Positions 8,856 to 17,708 are shown, counted from the first letter of the stretch. The stretch: 64,000 nucleotides of DNA from an uncultured Marvinbryantia sp. (GCA_947630735.1 CANRIR010000003.1:1-64000); one strand, 5' to 3'. Program-made: numbers and translations. Notes: generated from the sequence alone by a model not told the origin.

Positions 8856-9282
8856 TGTTATCACCGCCTTCTAAATCCGCGCGAGAAACGACCTTGCACT
8901 TGCAGGGCAGTTTATGCATAGCAAGACGCAATGCTTCACGGGCTGTCTCCTCCGGTACGCCTGCCAGTTCAAACAGAACGCGGCCCGGCTTTACAACTGC
9001 TACCCAATACTCCAAAGTACCTTTTCCGGAACCCATACGGGTTTCTGCCGGCTTCGCTGTCACCGGCTTATCCGGGAAAATCTTGATCCAAACCCGACCG
9101 CCACGCTTGATGTAACGCGTCATGGCAACACGGGCAGCCTCGATCTGGTTTGACTTGATCCAGCACGGTTCTAATGCAACAAGACCGTATTCGCCGTTGG
9201 AGATGGTGTTGCCTCTCAGGGCCTTGCCTGCCATGCTTCCGCGGAACTGTTTACGTCTCTTTACTCTCTTTGGCATTAACAT
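8842..9282 (-). CDS. rplP: 50S ribosomal protein L16
   Basis: 146 residues. It starts [21 protein letters not shown] and has the [24 protein letters not shown] core. L16 sits near the A-site and the 5S rRNA and organises the peptidyl-transferase region. The ATG overlaps the rpsC stop by one base (TAATG). The 3' end overlaps rpmC. Confidence 0.97.
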   Translation of the reverse strand: MLMPKRVKRRKQFRGSMAGKALRGNTISNGEYGLVALEPCWIKSNQIEAARVAMTRYIKRGGRVWIKIFPDKPVTAKPAETRMGSGKGTLEYWVAVVKPGRVLFELAGVPEETAREALRLAMHKLPCKCKVVSRADLEGGDNSENE

Positions 9283-9938
9283 TATTTATCGCTCCCTTCC
9301 TTAGCCGATTTTTTGGGAAGGATTTCGCCGTTGTAGATCCATACCTTTACGCCCAGCTTGCCGTAAGTGGTATCGGCCTCTGCGAATCCATAGTCAATAT
9401 CTGCACGGAGTGTCTGAAGGGGAATGGTTCCCTCGCTGTAAAACTCGGTGCGCGCGATGTCCGCGCCGGCCAGACGCCCGGAGACAGCCGCCTTGATACC
9501 CTTTGCGCCCATCTTCATGGTCCTGCTCATGGTGGACTTCATGGCGCGGCGGAAGGAAACACGGTTCTCAAGCTGCTGCGCGATGTTCTCCGCAACCAGC
9601 TGCGCGTCTCTGTCCGGTCTCTTCACTTCCTTGATGTCGACCAGCAGCTTTTCCTTGGTCAGCTTCTGCACCTCGGCCTTTACCTTCTCGATCTCGGAAC
9701 CGCCCTTGCCGATCACAACGCCCGGCTTCGCGGTGTAGATGATCACTTTGATTCTGCCGGAAGCGCGCTCGATCTCAATTTTGGAAACGCCTGCGCTGTA
9801 TAATTTCTTTTTCAGAAAGTTTCTGATCTTGTTGTCTTCTACAAGGTAATCTGCGAATTCAGACTCTGCGTACCATTTGGAGTCCCAGTCTTTGATAATT
9901 CCGACTCTCAATCCATGAGGATTTACTTTCTGTCCCAT
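9282..9938 (-). CDS. rpsC: 30S ribosomal protein S3
   Basis: 218 residues from the ATG at 9938 ([24 protein letters not shown]), which has AGGAGG upstream; the ORF track extends seven codons further without a ribosome binding site. The type-2 KH domain GXXG is in [16 protein letters not shown], and the C-terminal domain is [32 protein letters not shown]3 lines the mRNA entry channel. Overlapped by one base with rplP. Confidence 0.97.
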   Translation of the reverse strand: MGQKVNPHGLRVGIIKDWDSKWYAESEFADYLVEDNKIRNFLKKKLYSAGVSKIEIERASGRIKVIIYTAKPGVVIGKGGSEIEKVKAEVQKLTKEKLLVDIKEVKRPDRDAQLVAENIAQQLENRVSFRRAMKSTMSRTMKMGAKGIKAAVSGRLAGADIARTEFYSEGTIPLQTLRADIDYGFAEADTTYGKLGVKVWIYNGEILPKKSAKEGSDK

Positions 9939-9948
9939 GTTTTCCCTC

Positions 9949-10335
9949 CTATCTCTCATTCAGCACAACGGTAATGTGGCTCATTCTCTTCTCGATTCGG
10001 TAAGCCCTTCCCCGTGCCCTCGGTCTGATTCTCTTCATTGTCGGCCCCTTGTTCGCGTAGCACTCCTCCACAAACAGTTTCTCACGGTTCATGTTGTTGT
10101 TGTTCTCCGCGTTCGCGATTGCCGACTCCAACAGTTTTTTGATCAGTGTGGAAGCGTATCTGGGATTGTAGGTCACAATGCCAAGCGCTGTCTGCACGTC
10201 TTTGCCTCTGATGGCATCCAATACAAAGCATGCTTTCTGGACAGATACCCGCGCGTAAGATAACTTTGCGGACGGTCTTGTATCCTTATTAGCATTTCTT
10301 TCTCTCTTGATCTGGGATCTATGTCCTTTTGCCAT
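9949..10335 (-). CDS. rplV: 50S ribosomal protein L22
   Basis: 128 residues, slightly longer at the N-terminus than average ([20 protein letters not shown]), then the canonical [25 protein letters not shown]. The extended beta-hairpin that lines the exit tunnel and is a macrolide-resistance site is [25 protein letters not shown] (seen near residue 90). It lies between rpsS and rpsC. Confidence 0.97.
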   Translation of the reverse strand: MAKGHRSQIKRERNANKDTRPSAKLSYARVSVQKACFVLDAIRGKDVQTALGIVTYNPRYASTLIKKLLESAIANAENNNNMNREKLFVEECYANKGPTMKRIRPRARGRAYRIEKRMSHITVVLNER

Positions 10336-10360
10336 GAATAAAACCTCCTTTCAACGTATC

Positions 10361-10636
10361 CTAGCGGGATTTCTTCTCATCTTTTCCATGTCCTCTGTAA
10401 GTTCTGGTAACGACAAACTCTCCGAGCTTGTGCTCTACCATATCCTCTGTGATATACACGGGAACATGTCTTCTGCCGTCATGAACGGCAATCGTGTGTC
10501 CGACCATCTGCGGGAAAATCGTAGAACGGCGGGACCAGGTCTTGATGACCTGCTTGCTGCCTGATTTGTTCATGGCATCTATTTTCTTCAGCAGACTCTC
10601 GTCTGCAAACGGACCTTTTTTCAGTGAGCGAGCCAT
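10361..10636 (-). CDS. rpsS: 30S ribosomal protein S19
   Basis: 91 residues with the canonical start [18 protein letters not shown] and the signature [24 protein letters not shown]19 forms a heterodimer with S13 in the 30S head. AAGGAGG precedes the ATG. Standard position between rplB and rplV. Confidence 0.98.
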   Translation of the reverse strand: MARSLKKGPFADESLLKKIDAMNKSGSKQVIKTWSRRSTIFPQMVGHTIAVHDGRRHVPVYITEDMVEHKLGEFVVTRTYRGHGKDEKKSR

Positions 10637-10660
10637 AGGTTTAACCTCCTTTTATTCTGA

Positions 10661-11506
10661 TTAATTGATCGCTCTGCCATCTTTTCTGCGGATGATCAGC
10701 TTGTTGGATGCTTTCTTTTTCTTGCGGGTCTTTAAGCCGAGTGCCGGTTTGCCCCACGGTGTGCTCGGGCCCGGACGGCCGATGCCGGCTTTGCCCTCGC
10801 CGCCTCCATGAGGATGGTCATTCGGGTTCATAACGGAACCGCGCACGGTGGGACGGATGCCCATGTGGCGCTTTCTTCCGGCCTTGCCGATGTTAATCAG
10901 GTTATGCTCCGCGTTGCCCACCACGCCGATGGTCGCTCTGCAGTTGCTGGGCACCATTCTCATCTCGCCGGACGGGAGACGCAGGGTTGCGTATTTGCCT
11001 TCCTTTGCCATGAGCTGCGCGCTGTTTCCGGCGCTTCTCACCATCTGGCCGCCTTTGCCCGGATGAAGCTCGATGTTGTGGATCAGGGTACCTACCGGAA
11101 TCGCGGACAGCGGCAGGCAGTTGCCCACTCTCGCCTCGGCTTCCGGACCGCTCATGATCTTCATGCCGTCCTTTAAGCCCTGCGGCGCAAGAATATAGGA
11201 TTTCTCGCCGTCTGCGTAAGTGATCAGCGCGATGTTCGCGGATCTGTTCGGATCGTACTCGATGCCGGTCACATAAGCCGGGATGCCGTCCTTTTTGTTT
11301 CTCTTAAAATCGATGATTCTGTATTTTCTTCTGGAACCGCCCCCGCGGTGTCTCACTGTGATCTTGCCCTGGTTGTTGCGCCCGGCGTTCTTTTTCAGAG
11401 AGACCAGCAGGCTCTTCTCCGGCTCAAACTTCGTGATCTCGGAAAAATCCGAACCGGTCATGTGCCTTCTGGACGGGGTGTAGGGTCTATATGTTTTAAT
11501 TCCCAT
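10661..11506 (-). CDS. rplB: 50S ribosomal protein L2
   Basis: 281 residues, a few more than the usual 275-277. It starts [21 protein letters not shown], with the SH3-like and OB domains and the conserved loop near the peptidyl-transferase centre [23 protein letters not shown]2 is required for subunit joining. It lies between rplW and rpsS; AAGGAG precedes the ATG. Confidence 0.98.
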   Translation of the reverse strand: MGIKTYRPYTPSRRHMTGSDFSEITKFEPEKSLLVSLKKNAGRNNQGKITVRHRGGGSRRKYRIIDFKRNKKDGIPAYVTGIEYDPNRSANIALITYADGEKSYILAPQGLKDGMKIMSGPEAEARVGNCLPLSAIPVGTLIHNIELHPGKGGQMVRSAGNSAQLMAKEGKYATLRLPSGEMRMVPSNCRATIGVVGNAEHNLINIGKAGRKRHMGIRPTVRGSVMNPNDHPHGGGEGKAGIGRPGPSTPWGKPALGLKTRKKKKASNKLIIRRKDGRAIN

Positions 11507-11524
11507 GATAGTTGCTCCTTTCGT

Positions 11525-11824
11525 TTAAAGATTTGCGAAGATCTCGATGTCTTTGGAATCCTCCGTCAGAGTGACGATTGCCTTTTTGCTCTTCGCCGTT
11601 CTGCCCACGGTCATGCCGCGGCGTCTCTTTTTGCCGTTCAGGTTCATGGTGTTCACGCTCTTTACTTTTGTTCCCTCGAACATTTTTTCCACAGCCTCAC
11701 GGATCTGATTCTTCGTCGCCTCTGTGTGCACCTGGAAGGTATATTTCTTCTCGCTCATCGCGTTTACACTCTTCTCAGTGACGATCGGTCTGATGATCAC
11801 ATCATAATACTGAATCGCTGCCAT
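11525..11824 (-). CDS. rplW: 50S ribosomal protein L23
   Basis: 99 residues, starting MAAIQYYDVIIRPIVTEKSV; the conserved KYTFQVHTEATKNQIREAVEKMF segment follows. L23 at the tunnel exit docks the signal recognition particle and trigger factor. The ATG overlaps the rplD stop by one base (TAATG) and GGAGG lies within the rplD 3' end. Confidence 0.97.
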   Translation of the reverse strand: MAAIQYYDVIIRPIVTEKSVNAMSEKKYTFQVHTEATKNQIREAVEKMFEGTKVKSVNTMNLNGKKRRRGMTVGRTAKSKKAIVTLTEDSKDIEIFANL

Positions 11825-12444
11825 TACGCGTACACCTCCTCAATCTCTTCCACAGCCGCCTTCGTGACTACCAGCGTGTTGTACTTCAGAATGTCGTACA
11901 CATTGATGGTGTTGGGCAGGGCCGTCTTCACATCCGCGATATTTCTTGCGGAGCGGATCACGTTCTCGTCGCTCTCTTTCAGGACGATGAGCGCTTTGTC
12001 TACATGGATATTGTTCAGCACGCTTACCATGCTCTTTGTCTTGATCTCATCCAGTTTCAGTTCGTCCAGAACCACCAGCTTCTTCTCCTGCACCCTGGAT
12101 GTCAGGGCGGACTTAAGAGCCGCTCTCTTTTCCTTGCGGTTCATCTTGAAGGAGTAATCTCTGGGAACGGGGGCGAATACCATGCCGCCGCCCTTCCACT
12201 GCGGCGCTCTTGTTGAGCCCTGTCTTGCGTGGCCGGTTTCTTTCTGTCTCCACGGCTTCTTGCCGCCGCCGGAAACCTCGGAACGCGTTTTTGCCTTCTG
12301 TGTTCCCTGACGTTTATTTGCCAGCTGCTGGAGCACTGCCATGTGTACCAGGTGCTCGTTGATCTGCACCCCGAACACAGCGTCGTTCAGCTCCATCGTG
12401 CCGACTTCTTTGCCTTCCATATTATAAACAGATACGTTTGACAT
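11824..12444 (-). CDS. rplD: 50S ribosomal protein L4
   Basis: 206 residues. The conserved basic loop that reaches the exit tunnel is SEVSGGGKKPWRQKETGHAR. L4 binds domain I of 23S rRNA and in gammaproteobacteria also represses the S10 operon through its leader; the structured leader upstream of rpsJ here makes similar control possible but unproven. AAGGAGG precedes the ATG. Confidence 0.97.
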   Translation of the reverse strand: MSNVSVYNMEGKEVGTMELNDAVFGVQINEHLVHMAVLQQLANKRQGTQKAKTRSEVSGGGKKPWRQKETGHARQGSTRAPQWKGGGMVFAPVPRDYSFKMNRKEKRAALKSALTSRVQEKKLVVLDELKLDEIKTKSMVSVLNNIHVDKALIVLKESDENVIRSARNIADVKTALPNTINVYDILKYNTLVVTKAAVEEIEEVYA

Positions 12445-12472
12445 CTGTGTGTTCCTCCTTTCCTGCTAAAAG

Positions 12473-13108
12473 CTATTTCCCGACTTTCACGGTTTCCTTG
12501 ATTGTTACTAAAGATTTCTTCGGTCCCGGAACTGCGCCCTTTACCAGAAGAAGATTGTTTTCCACATCCACTCTCACCACTTCCAGATTCTGGACGGTAA
12601 TGCGCTTTCTGCCCATCTGGCCCGGCATGCCTTTGCCCTTGAACACGCGGCCCGGAGTTGTTGCGGAACCGTTGGAACCTGCATGGCGGTGGAATTTGGA
12701 ACCGTGGGCCATCGGGCCTCTGTGCTGACCGTGCCTCTTGATGGCACCCTGGAAGCCTTTGCCCTTGGAGACTGCGGTGGCGTCCACTTTGTCGCCCGCC
12801 GCGAAGATGTCCGCTTTGATCTCCTGCGCCACCTGATACTCTGCGGCGTTCTCAAACTTAAACTCTTTTATGAATCTCTTGCAGGGGATGCCGGCCTTTG
12901 TGAACTGCCCCTTCATCGGCTTGTTCACAAGTCTTTCTCTCTTGTCAACAAAACCAACTTTTACCGCGCTGTACCCGTCGTTCTCTTCGGTCTTGACCTG
13001 CATAACCACGCAGGGCCCTGCCTGAAGCACCGTTACCGGGGTAAGCGTTCCGTCGTCGCTGAAGATTTGAGTCATTCCGACTTTTGTTGCTAAAATCGCT
13101 TTCTTCAT
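12473..13108 (-). CDS. rplC: 50S ribosomal protein L3
   Basis: 211 residues, starting [20 protein letters not shown]. The signature around residue 130 ([20 protein letters not shown]) and the tip facing the peptidyl-transferase centre ([20 protein letters not shown]) are present. L3 is one of two assembly-initiating large-subunit proteins. AGGAGG precedes the ATG. Two small hairpins lie between rpsJ and this gene. Confidence 0.98.
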   Translation of the reverse strand: MKKAILATKVGMTQIFSDDGTLTPVTVLQAGPCVVMQVKTEENDGYSAVKVGFVDKRERLVNKPMKGQFTKAGIPCKRFIKEFKFENAAEYQVAQEIKADIFAAGDKVDATAVSKGKGFQGAIKRHGQHRGPMAHGSKFHRHAGSNGSATTPGRVFKGKGMPGQMGRKRITVQNLEVVRVDVENNLLLVKGAVPGPKKSLVTIKETVKVGK

Positions 13109-13135
13109 TTTTATACCTCCTGTTTTTCTACAGCG

Positions 13136-13169
13136 GATCGGCTTGGCCGATCATACTAGGAAAACCTAG
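13136..13169. repeat. Two small hairpins between rpsJ and rplC
   Basis: GATCGGC-TTG-GCCGATC (13136-13152) and CTAGG-AAAA-CCTAG (13156-13169), back to back just after the rpsJ stop in the transcript. No T-tract follows, so they are not classical terminators; they may tune mRNA stability between the first two genes. Confidence 0.6.
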
Positions 13170-13170
13170 C

Positions 13171-13488
13171 TTACTTGGTTTTCATTTTGATATCAATGTA
13201 AACGCCTGCCGGCATTTCCAGCCTGGACAGCGCATCCACCGTCTTCTGCGTCGGTGTGATGATATCGATCAGTCTTTTATGAGTCCTCTGCTCGAACTGC
13301 TCTCTGGAATCTTTGTCCTTGTGCACGGCACGCAGAATCGTAACAACCTCTTTCTTTGTGGGAAGGGGTACCGGGCCACTCACCTGGGATCCATTCTTTT
13401 TTACAGTTTCGATGATTTTCTTTGCGGACGCATCAATCAGCTGATGATCGTACGCTTTCAGGGTAATTCTCATTACTTGACTTGCCAT
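13171..13488 (-). CDS. rpsJ: 30S ribosomal protein S10 (NusE)
   Basis: 105 residues, first gene of the cluster. Canonical segments are [42 protein letters not shown] and the signature [15 protein letters not shown]. Besides its place in the 30S head, S10 acts as the transcription antitermination factor NusE with NusB. AAGGAGG lies about 10 bases before the ATG. It is preceded by a leader of about 225 bases with long-range base pairing. Confidence 0.98.
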   Translation of the reverse strand: MASQVMRITLKAYDHQLIDASAKKIIETVKKNGSQVSGPVPLPTKKEVVTILRAVHKDKDSREQFEQRTHKRLIDIITPTQKTVDALSRLEMPAGVYIDIKMKTK

Positions 13489-13716
13489 AAAAAAAGTCGC
13501 CTCCTTTTCGCACTCTTGTTAGCAGTACGACAAGCGGTGACTGTACACGCTCCCGTGTGTATCATAGAAGAACACACGTTGTTTCCGATCTAGCCGGACG
13601 GTTTTTTGTACAGTGACTTGTCGCCAGTTTTCGAAACTTGACATTCGCTCCACGGAAAAACCTGCGAATTCAGGATTCGCAGCAACCTCACGCTTCAACG
13701 CTATCAAGGTCACAAC
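13489..13716 (-). ncRNA. Structured 5' leader of the S10 operon (candidate autoregulatory element)
   Basis: About 225 transcribed bases before rpsJ without an ORF. On the minus strand CGACAAG-TCACTGTACA (13607-13623) pairs with TGTACAGTCACCGCTTGTCG (13528-13547) to make a long closing stem. Inside it lie a GTGTGT...ACACAC hairpin (13555-13576 region) and a CCG-rich arm. Before it is a separate hairpin CTGCGAAT-CCTGA-ATTCGCAG (about 13662-13682). The shape, a multi-branch structure just before the S10 gene, fits a ribosomal-protein-binding leader; which protein binds is unknown, and I could not match it to a named Rfam family. Confidence 0.6.
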
Positions 13717-13722
13717 ACTTGC

Positions 13723-13751
13723 ATTATATATGAAAAATTTGTCTCTTGCAA
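13723..13751 (-). promoter_or_regulatory. Promoter of the S10-spc operon
   Basis: Minus strand TTGCAA (13746-13751), 17 bases, TATAAT (13723-13728). Immediately upstream is an A/T-tract region (TTTTTTTGATTTTTTTTGAAAAAG) resembling an UP element, as expected for a strong ribosomal promoter. Confidence 0.8.
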
Positions 13752-13786
13752 CAACTTTTTCAAAAAAAATCAAAAAAATTTGTATC

Positions 13787-14644
13787 TCAGGCCTCCCAGC
13801 GCCCAGAAGCGCCGCATGGAAGCGCCAGACCGTTGGCGGAAACCGGCAGTCCCACCTCCTGCGCATCCACCCTTCCCCCCAGGGATTTCAGCTCTGTGCC
13901 CAGCATATATGCCAGGACGGATGGTGCCAGCCCCGTGGTGTAGGAGTTGATGAGGAAAAATACGGGACGGCTGCTCAGCAGCTTTGCAGACAGCTGCACC
14001 AGCGGATAGACGGCATCCTCAATCTTCCAGATTTCCCCTTTGGGCCCCCTGCCGTAAGACGGCGGATCCATGATGACGGCGTCATAACGGTTTCCCCTGC
14101 GAAGCTCCCGCTCCACAAACTTTACACAGTCGTCCACGATCCAGCGGATGGGCGCGTCGGCAAGGCCCGAAACCCGGGCGTTCTCTTTCGCCCAGCCCAC
14201 CATGCCCTTCGAGGCGTCCACATGCGTCACGGACGCGCCGGCGGCTGCCGCCGCCAGGGTTGCCCCGCCTGTGTAGGCAAACAGGTTCAGCACTTTGACC
14301 GGCCTCCCCGCCGCCCGTATCTTTTCGGAAAACCAATCCCAGTTGGCCGCCTGTTCCGGGAACAGGCCGGTATGTTTAAAGCTGAAAGGTTTCAGACGAA
14401 AGGTCAAACTCCCGTAACGGATTTCCCACTGTTCCGGAAGATCAAAAAATTCCCACTCCCCGCCGCCCTTCTTACTCCTGTGATAATGGGCGTTCGGCTG
14501 CCTCCATCCCGGCGCGCGCTTCGGCGTATTCCAGATAACCTGCGGATCCGGGCGCACCAGAAGATAGTCTCCCCACCGTTCCAGCTTTTCTCCTGCGGAT
14601 GTATCGATCACTTCATAGTCTTTCCATTGGTCAGCAATCCACAT
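13787..14644 (-). CDS. Class I SAM-dependent methyltransferase, RlmI/RlmK-like (23S rRNA cytosine-C5 type)
   Basis: 285 residues from the ATG at 14644, which has GAGGAGG 7 bases upstream; the ORF track extends 38 codons further into AT-rich promoter sequence. The SAM motif I is VLNLFAYTGGATLAAAAAGA, motif II VTHVDASKGMV and motif IV AVIMDPPSYGRGPKGE. The DPPSYG and FAYTGG pattern is that of the RlmI/YccW-like group of rRNA methyltransferases, though the N-terminal PUA domain of RlmI is not obvious. The exact target base is not determinable. Convergence is absent: it is read the same way as the S10 operon, about 36 bases before that promoter. Confidence 0.8.
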   Translation of the reverse strand: MWIADQWKDYEVIDTSAGEKLERWGDYLLVRPDPQVIWNTPKRAPGWRQPNAHYHRSKKGGGEWEFFDLPEQWEIRYGSLTFRLKPFSFKHTGLFPEQAANWDWFSEKIRAAGRPVKVLNLFAYTGGATLAAAAAGASVTHVDASKGMVGWAKENARVSGLADAPIRWIVDDCVKFVERELRRGNRYDAVIMDPPSYGRGPKGEIWKIEDAVYPLVQLSAKLLSSRPVFFLINSYTTGLAPSVLAYMLGTELKSLGGRVDAQEVGLPVSANGLALPCGASGRWEA

Positions 14645-14707
14645 ATCGGATCCTCCTCGCCGTTGTTTCCATAATATAAATAAATGAATGTCATCTTTTT
14701 CCACTAT

Positions 14708-14736
14708 AATATAGTTTTTCCGGAACGTAAAGTCAA
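14708..14736 (-). promoter_or_regulatory. Promoter of the methyltransferase gene
   Basis: Minus strand TTGACT (14731-14736), 17 bases, TATATT (14708-14713). It is back to back with the patatin promoter at 14768-14795. Confidence 0.7.
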
Positions 14737-14767
14737 AAATATCACTTAGGGCAGGCAAATTTCGCGA

Positions 14768-14795
14768 TTGAAACCTTCCCCATATAGTGTATAAT
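14768..14795 (+). promoter_or_regulatory. Promoter of the patatin-like gene
   Basis: TTGAAA (14768-14773), 16 bases, TATAAT (14790-14795). The transcript would start near 14802, inside or just before the first palindrome, giving a leader of about 165 bases that carries both repeat copies. Confidence 0.65.
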
Positions 14796-14921
14796 ATATC
14801 ATGATTCCGCAGGAATCATGATACTCGGCGCGCCATCGTGCACAGCACGATTTTCATGCGCGCGTGTCCTTGTAATATATCATGATTCCGCAGGAATCAT
14901 GATACTCGGCGCGCCATCGTG
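14792..14921. repeat. Two 49-base direct repeats, each with a palindrome, in the patatin leader
   Basis: An identical 49-base unit occurs at 14792-14840 and 14873-14921. Each holds CATGATTCC-GCA-GGAATCATG, then ATACTCGGCGCGCCATCGTG. Between the copies is ATCGTGC-ACA-GCACGAT, and the tag GCGCGTGTCC recurs after each copy and again near 14938. The palindrome has the same build (arms of about 9 around a GCA/TGC triloop) as those at 2647, 2701 and 6761. Confidence 0.85.
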
Positions 14922-14966
14922 CGCGTGTCCTCTGAAGCGCGTGTCCAAATTGACGGAGGTATCCCT

Positions 14967-15824
14967 ATGAAAACAGGTCTTGTATTGGAAGGCGGCGCTA
15001 TGCGCGGTGTCTACACCGCGGGTGTGCTGGACGTATTTATGGAACACAATCTATATCCGGACGGAGTGATCGGCGTGTCCGCCGGAGCCATCCACGGATG
15101 CTCGTATATATCGCGTCAGCACCGGCGCAGCATCCGCTATTATCTGCGCTACTGCCGCAACTGGAAGTTCATGAGCTTCCGCTCTCTTCTGCTGACCGGT
15201 AATCTGGTAAACACAAAGTTTTGCTATCACGATATTCCAGACAGGCTGGATCCGTTCGACCATAAAACGTTCTCGGGATCGAACATACATTTTTATGCCG
15301 TCTGCACCAATGTGCGCACCGGGCAGGCAGAGTATATCCCCTGCACAGATATGCGCAGGCAGATCGATGTAATGCGGGCCTCCGCTTCCATGCCCTTCGT
15401 GTCCCAAAAGGTGTGGATCAACGGCACACCCTATCTGGATGGAGGCGTGGCCGACAGCATTCCCTTAAAAGCATTCCAGGCCATGGGTTATAAGAGGAAT
15501 ATCGTGGTGCTCACGCAGGTGGATGGGTACCAGAAAAAAGAGCATAAGCGGAGCCACACGAAAGCTTACCGCAAATATCCGCTGTTCCAGAAAGCCATCG
15601 CAGACCGCCCGCGAAAATACAATGAAACTCTGGCGGAAATCAAAAAAGCCGAAGAACAGGGCGACACCCTGGTCCTGCGGCCCAGCCGGGACCTGCACAT
15701 CCACCGCATGGAAAAGGACGTGCGGAAAGTCCGCGCCATGTATATGCTTGGCAGACACGATGCCAAAAAAAATCTGGCTCAGATACGTGCCTTTCTAAAG
15801 GAAGGAAGTGCCGCCCCACAATAA
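14967..15824 (+). CDS. Patatin-like phospholipase family protein
   Basis: 285 residues from the ATG at 14967, 7 bases after GGAGG; the ORF track starts 16 codons earlier in the repeat region. The catalytic dyad motifs are visible: oxyanion-hole LEGGAMRGVYTAGVLDVF, nucleophile elbow GVSAG (Ser about residue 43) and DGGVADSIPL (Asp). It has no signal peptide, so it is a cytoplasmic acyl hydrolase acting on lipids or lysophospholipids, by family knowledge. The substrate is unknown. It is the only rightward gene in the first 23 kb. Its stop codon lies in the loop of a hairpin shared with the convergent neighbour. Confidence 0.88.
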   Translation: MKTGLVLEGGAMRGVYTAGVLDVFMEHNLYPDGVIGVSAGAIHGCSYISRQHRRSIRYYLRYCRNWKFMSFRSLLLTGNLVNTKFCYHDIPDRLDPFDHKTFSGSNIHFYAVCTNVRTGQAEYIPCTDMRRQIDVMRASASMPFVSQKVWINGTPYLDGGVADSIPLKAFQAMGYKRNIVVLTQVDGYQKKEHKRSHTKAYRKYPLFQKAIADRPRKYNETLAEIKKAEEQGDTLVLRPSRDLHIHRMEKDVRKVRAMYMLGRHDAKKNLAQIRAFLKEGSAAPQ

Positions 15825-15833
15825 GGGCGGCAC
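15808..15833. terminator. Hairpin between convergent genes (possible bidirectional terminator)
   Basis: GTGCCGCCC-CACAATAA-GGGCGGCAC, a perfect 9-base stem whose loop holds the patatin stop codon. There is no T-run on either strand beyond TTTT on the minus side, so termination is only likely. Confidence 0.45.
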
Positions 15834-15877
15834 AAAATGAGTTCACGATAATAACCAGTAATGTTCTTCCTGACGGC

Positions 15878-17587
15878 CTATCTTCTGGACAAAAGTATAA
15901 CGGAATTAACTGCAAGTTTTCCGGTAAACTGCGACTCTGTGAGCCACCGATATCCTCCCGAATACGTTCCACGCGCAGACGACTTGTACGAATCGAGAAT
16001 CAGGTATTTTCCTGAACCAGCATCATAATCCACCAATGCCATGAGATGCCCCGGAACGCTGATAACCGCCACTCCACCGCATTGTAGATGTGACCTTGCA
16101 CTCTTCACATTGCCAACTGTCCCGCTATATTTAAACCCATATGAAGAACCGTTTGCATCCGCAAATGCTTTATACAAACCAAATGCAGTCCCAACGCCGT
16201 TAATCCTGTATCCGTGGTTTACAGACCACGATGCAAGCGTCTGGGGAGAAATGAACTGTCCATTCAAATAGTAGACTGCATTAACGTATGCCAAAATTCC
16301 GCATCCGGATGAAGAAAGGGTGGCCGTTTCCCCATTAGAGCCTTTTCCATAAGATACGTTTGCCCACCTGCTATCTGTCTGGCTAAACACGGTAATACTC
16401 TTGGAAGTCTTTCCGGAAGTACTGTTTCCTGAAGATGGCTTCGCCGTAGACAGATATTGTGTAGATGCATACCCTGTTTTCCCACCGTAGGTTCCATAAG
16501 CCCATCCCCCGGATACATTGCTTACCGTAAATGCCGCTCCATACGGCATGACCGTCAATTTAGAAGACGCCGTGGAAGCTCTGCTCCTCAAGATCAATCC
16601 CGCTTTTGTCGTCACATAATAAGTCGTTTTTTGAACTGGAGGCGTGTAGGTTGTCTTACTGAGCGCCCACTGCTGAGCCTTTGTATTGTTCTTCTCCCAT
16701 ACCTGGATATTGGTTTCGTTTGCAGAGGATGCGTTAGACACGTCTAACTGATTCCCCAATCTATTCTGGATGTAATAATAGCCGTTCCCAGCGGAGTAAA
16801 ACCGCCACTGCTGTGCATATGTCCCGTTATAATCGTACAATTGGACATTTGCCCCGCTGCTGCTGTTTCCATCCGTTACGTCAATGGACTTGCCGTTTGC
16901 TGCGCACAGGATCTTATACCACCCATTTCCCAAGCTCGTAACCGTAAATTTTTGATTTCCCCCATTATTATTCTGATACAATTGGATATTAGTTCCATTG
17001 GCATTCCCATTGCCATACACGTCCATTACCATTCCGTTCTTTACCGCTGAAGTAAAGACATATGTCCCATTGGCGATATTCGCATACTGAGTGGTGGTAG
17101 TTCCAATGATTTTGTTATTTAAATCTGAATTCGTAACAAAGGCAAACTTGTACCCGCCGCTTACCGGATAACGGACTTGGGTATAATTTCCACTCTTTCC
17201 AAGCACCAGGACCACGTCCCCGGCGTAAATAGAACCGTAGGAAGAGCCACCCGGCCTGCGGTATGTGGCAACAGCGGATTTTGCTTTATAATTATAACCG
17301 GAAAGTGCCGTGAAAAGGGCACTACTTTTGATATATCCCGTCTTAGTCTTTCCCTTTGATACAGGATATGTAACCTTTGTATAAGAATTTGTTATCGTAT
17401 GGATTGTCACTTCATCAGAACCGTATATCGTGCCATAGCTTTTAGAAAGTCCTGTGTTGCTGTATACCCTTGTATTACCTGAAGAGATGGTATACCCTTT
17501 ATTTGCTGCCGAAGCATTTGCCGAAATAGAAATAAGCAGGCATATGGTCAGAAAAAACAAGCCAAGAATTCTTTTCCTTGATTTCAT
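15878..17587 (-). CDS. Secreted modular protein: SH3-like, ricin-type lectin, SH3-like, C39-like cysteine peptidase
   Basis: 569 residues from the ATG at 17587 (GGAAGGGAAAG upstream); the longer frame would bury the signal peptide behind 26 extra residues. A signal peptide covers about 1-28. Two SH3-like segments span about 30-155. A ricin-type beta-trefoil follows at about 167-310 with repeated NIQLYQNNNGGNQKF, NVQLYDYNGTYAQQW and NIQVWEKNNTKAQQW units. A bacterial SH3 is at about 320-380, and a C39-like papain-fold peptidase at about 396-560 with Cys429 (SSSGCGILAY), His514 (VPGHLMALVDYD) and Asp532 (LILDSYK). It is likely exported to bind glycans and cut peptides or act on the wall; the substrate is unknown. 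It is AT-rich compared with the core genome. Confidence 0.82.
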   Translation of the reverse strand: MKSRKRILGLFFLTICLLISISANASAANKGYTISSGNTRVYSNTGLSKSYGTIYGSDEVTIHTITNSYTKVTYPVSKGKTKTGYIKSSALFTALSGYNYKAKSAVATYRRPGGSSYGSIYAGDVVLVLGKSGNYTQVRYPVSGGYKFAFVTNSDLNNKIIGTTTTQYANIANGTYVFTSAVKNGMVMDVYGNGNANGTNIQLYQNNNGGNQKFTVTSLGNGWYKILCAANGKSIDVTDGNSSSGANVQLYDYNGTYAQQWRFYSAGNGYYYIQNRLGNQLDVSNASSANETNIQVWEKNNTKAQQWALSKTTYTPPVQKTTYYVTTKAGLILRSRASTASSKLTVMPYGAAFTVSNVSGGWAYGTYGGKTGYASTQYLSTAKPSSGNSTSGKTSKSITVFSQTDSRWANVSYGKGSNGETATLSSSGCGILAYVNAVYYLNGQFISPQTLASWSVNHGYRINGVGTAFGLYKAFADANGSSYGFKYSGTVGNVKSARSHLQCGGVAVISVPGHLMALVDYDAGSGKYLILDSYKSSARGTYSGGYRWLTESQFTGKLAVNSVILLSRR

Positions 17588-17651
17588 AACTTTCCCTTCC
17601 TCACTCTCAATAGCATTTTTTATTCTGTTCCACTCTTTTTCGAATCCAATC

Positions 17652-17708
17652 TTATTGCGGTCCATTTCTGCTAAAACTTATCCGCCGAATCGTTGTATTC
17701 TTACACAT
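17652..17708 (-). CDS. Possible 18-residue leader peptide upstream of the C39 gene
   Basis: A short frame (MCKNTTIRRISFSRNGPQ) with a very strong ribosome binding site, AAAGGAGG, 9 bases before its ATG, stronger than that of the large gene downstream. It ends 64 bases before the C39 gene start. It could be a regulatory upstream ORF, a remnant of a former gene start, or chance. No homology is claimed. Confidence 0.3.
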   Translation of the reverse strand: MCKNTTIRRISFSRNGPQ

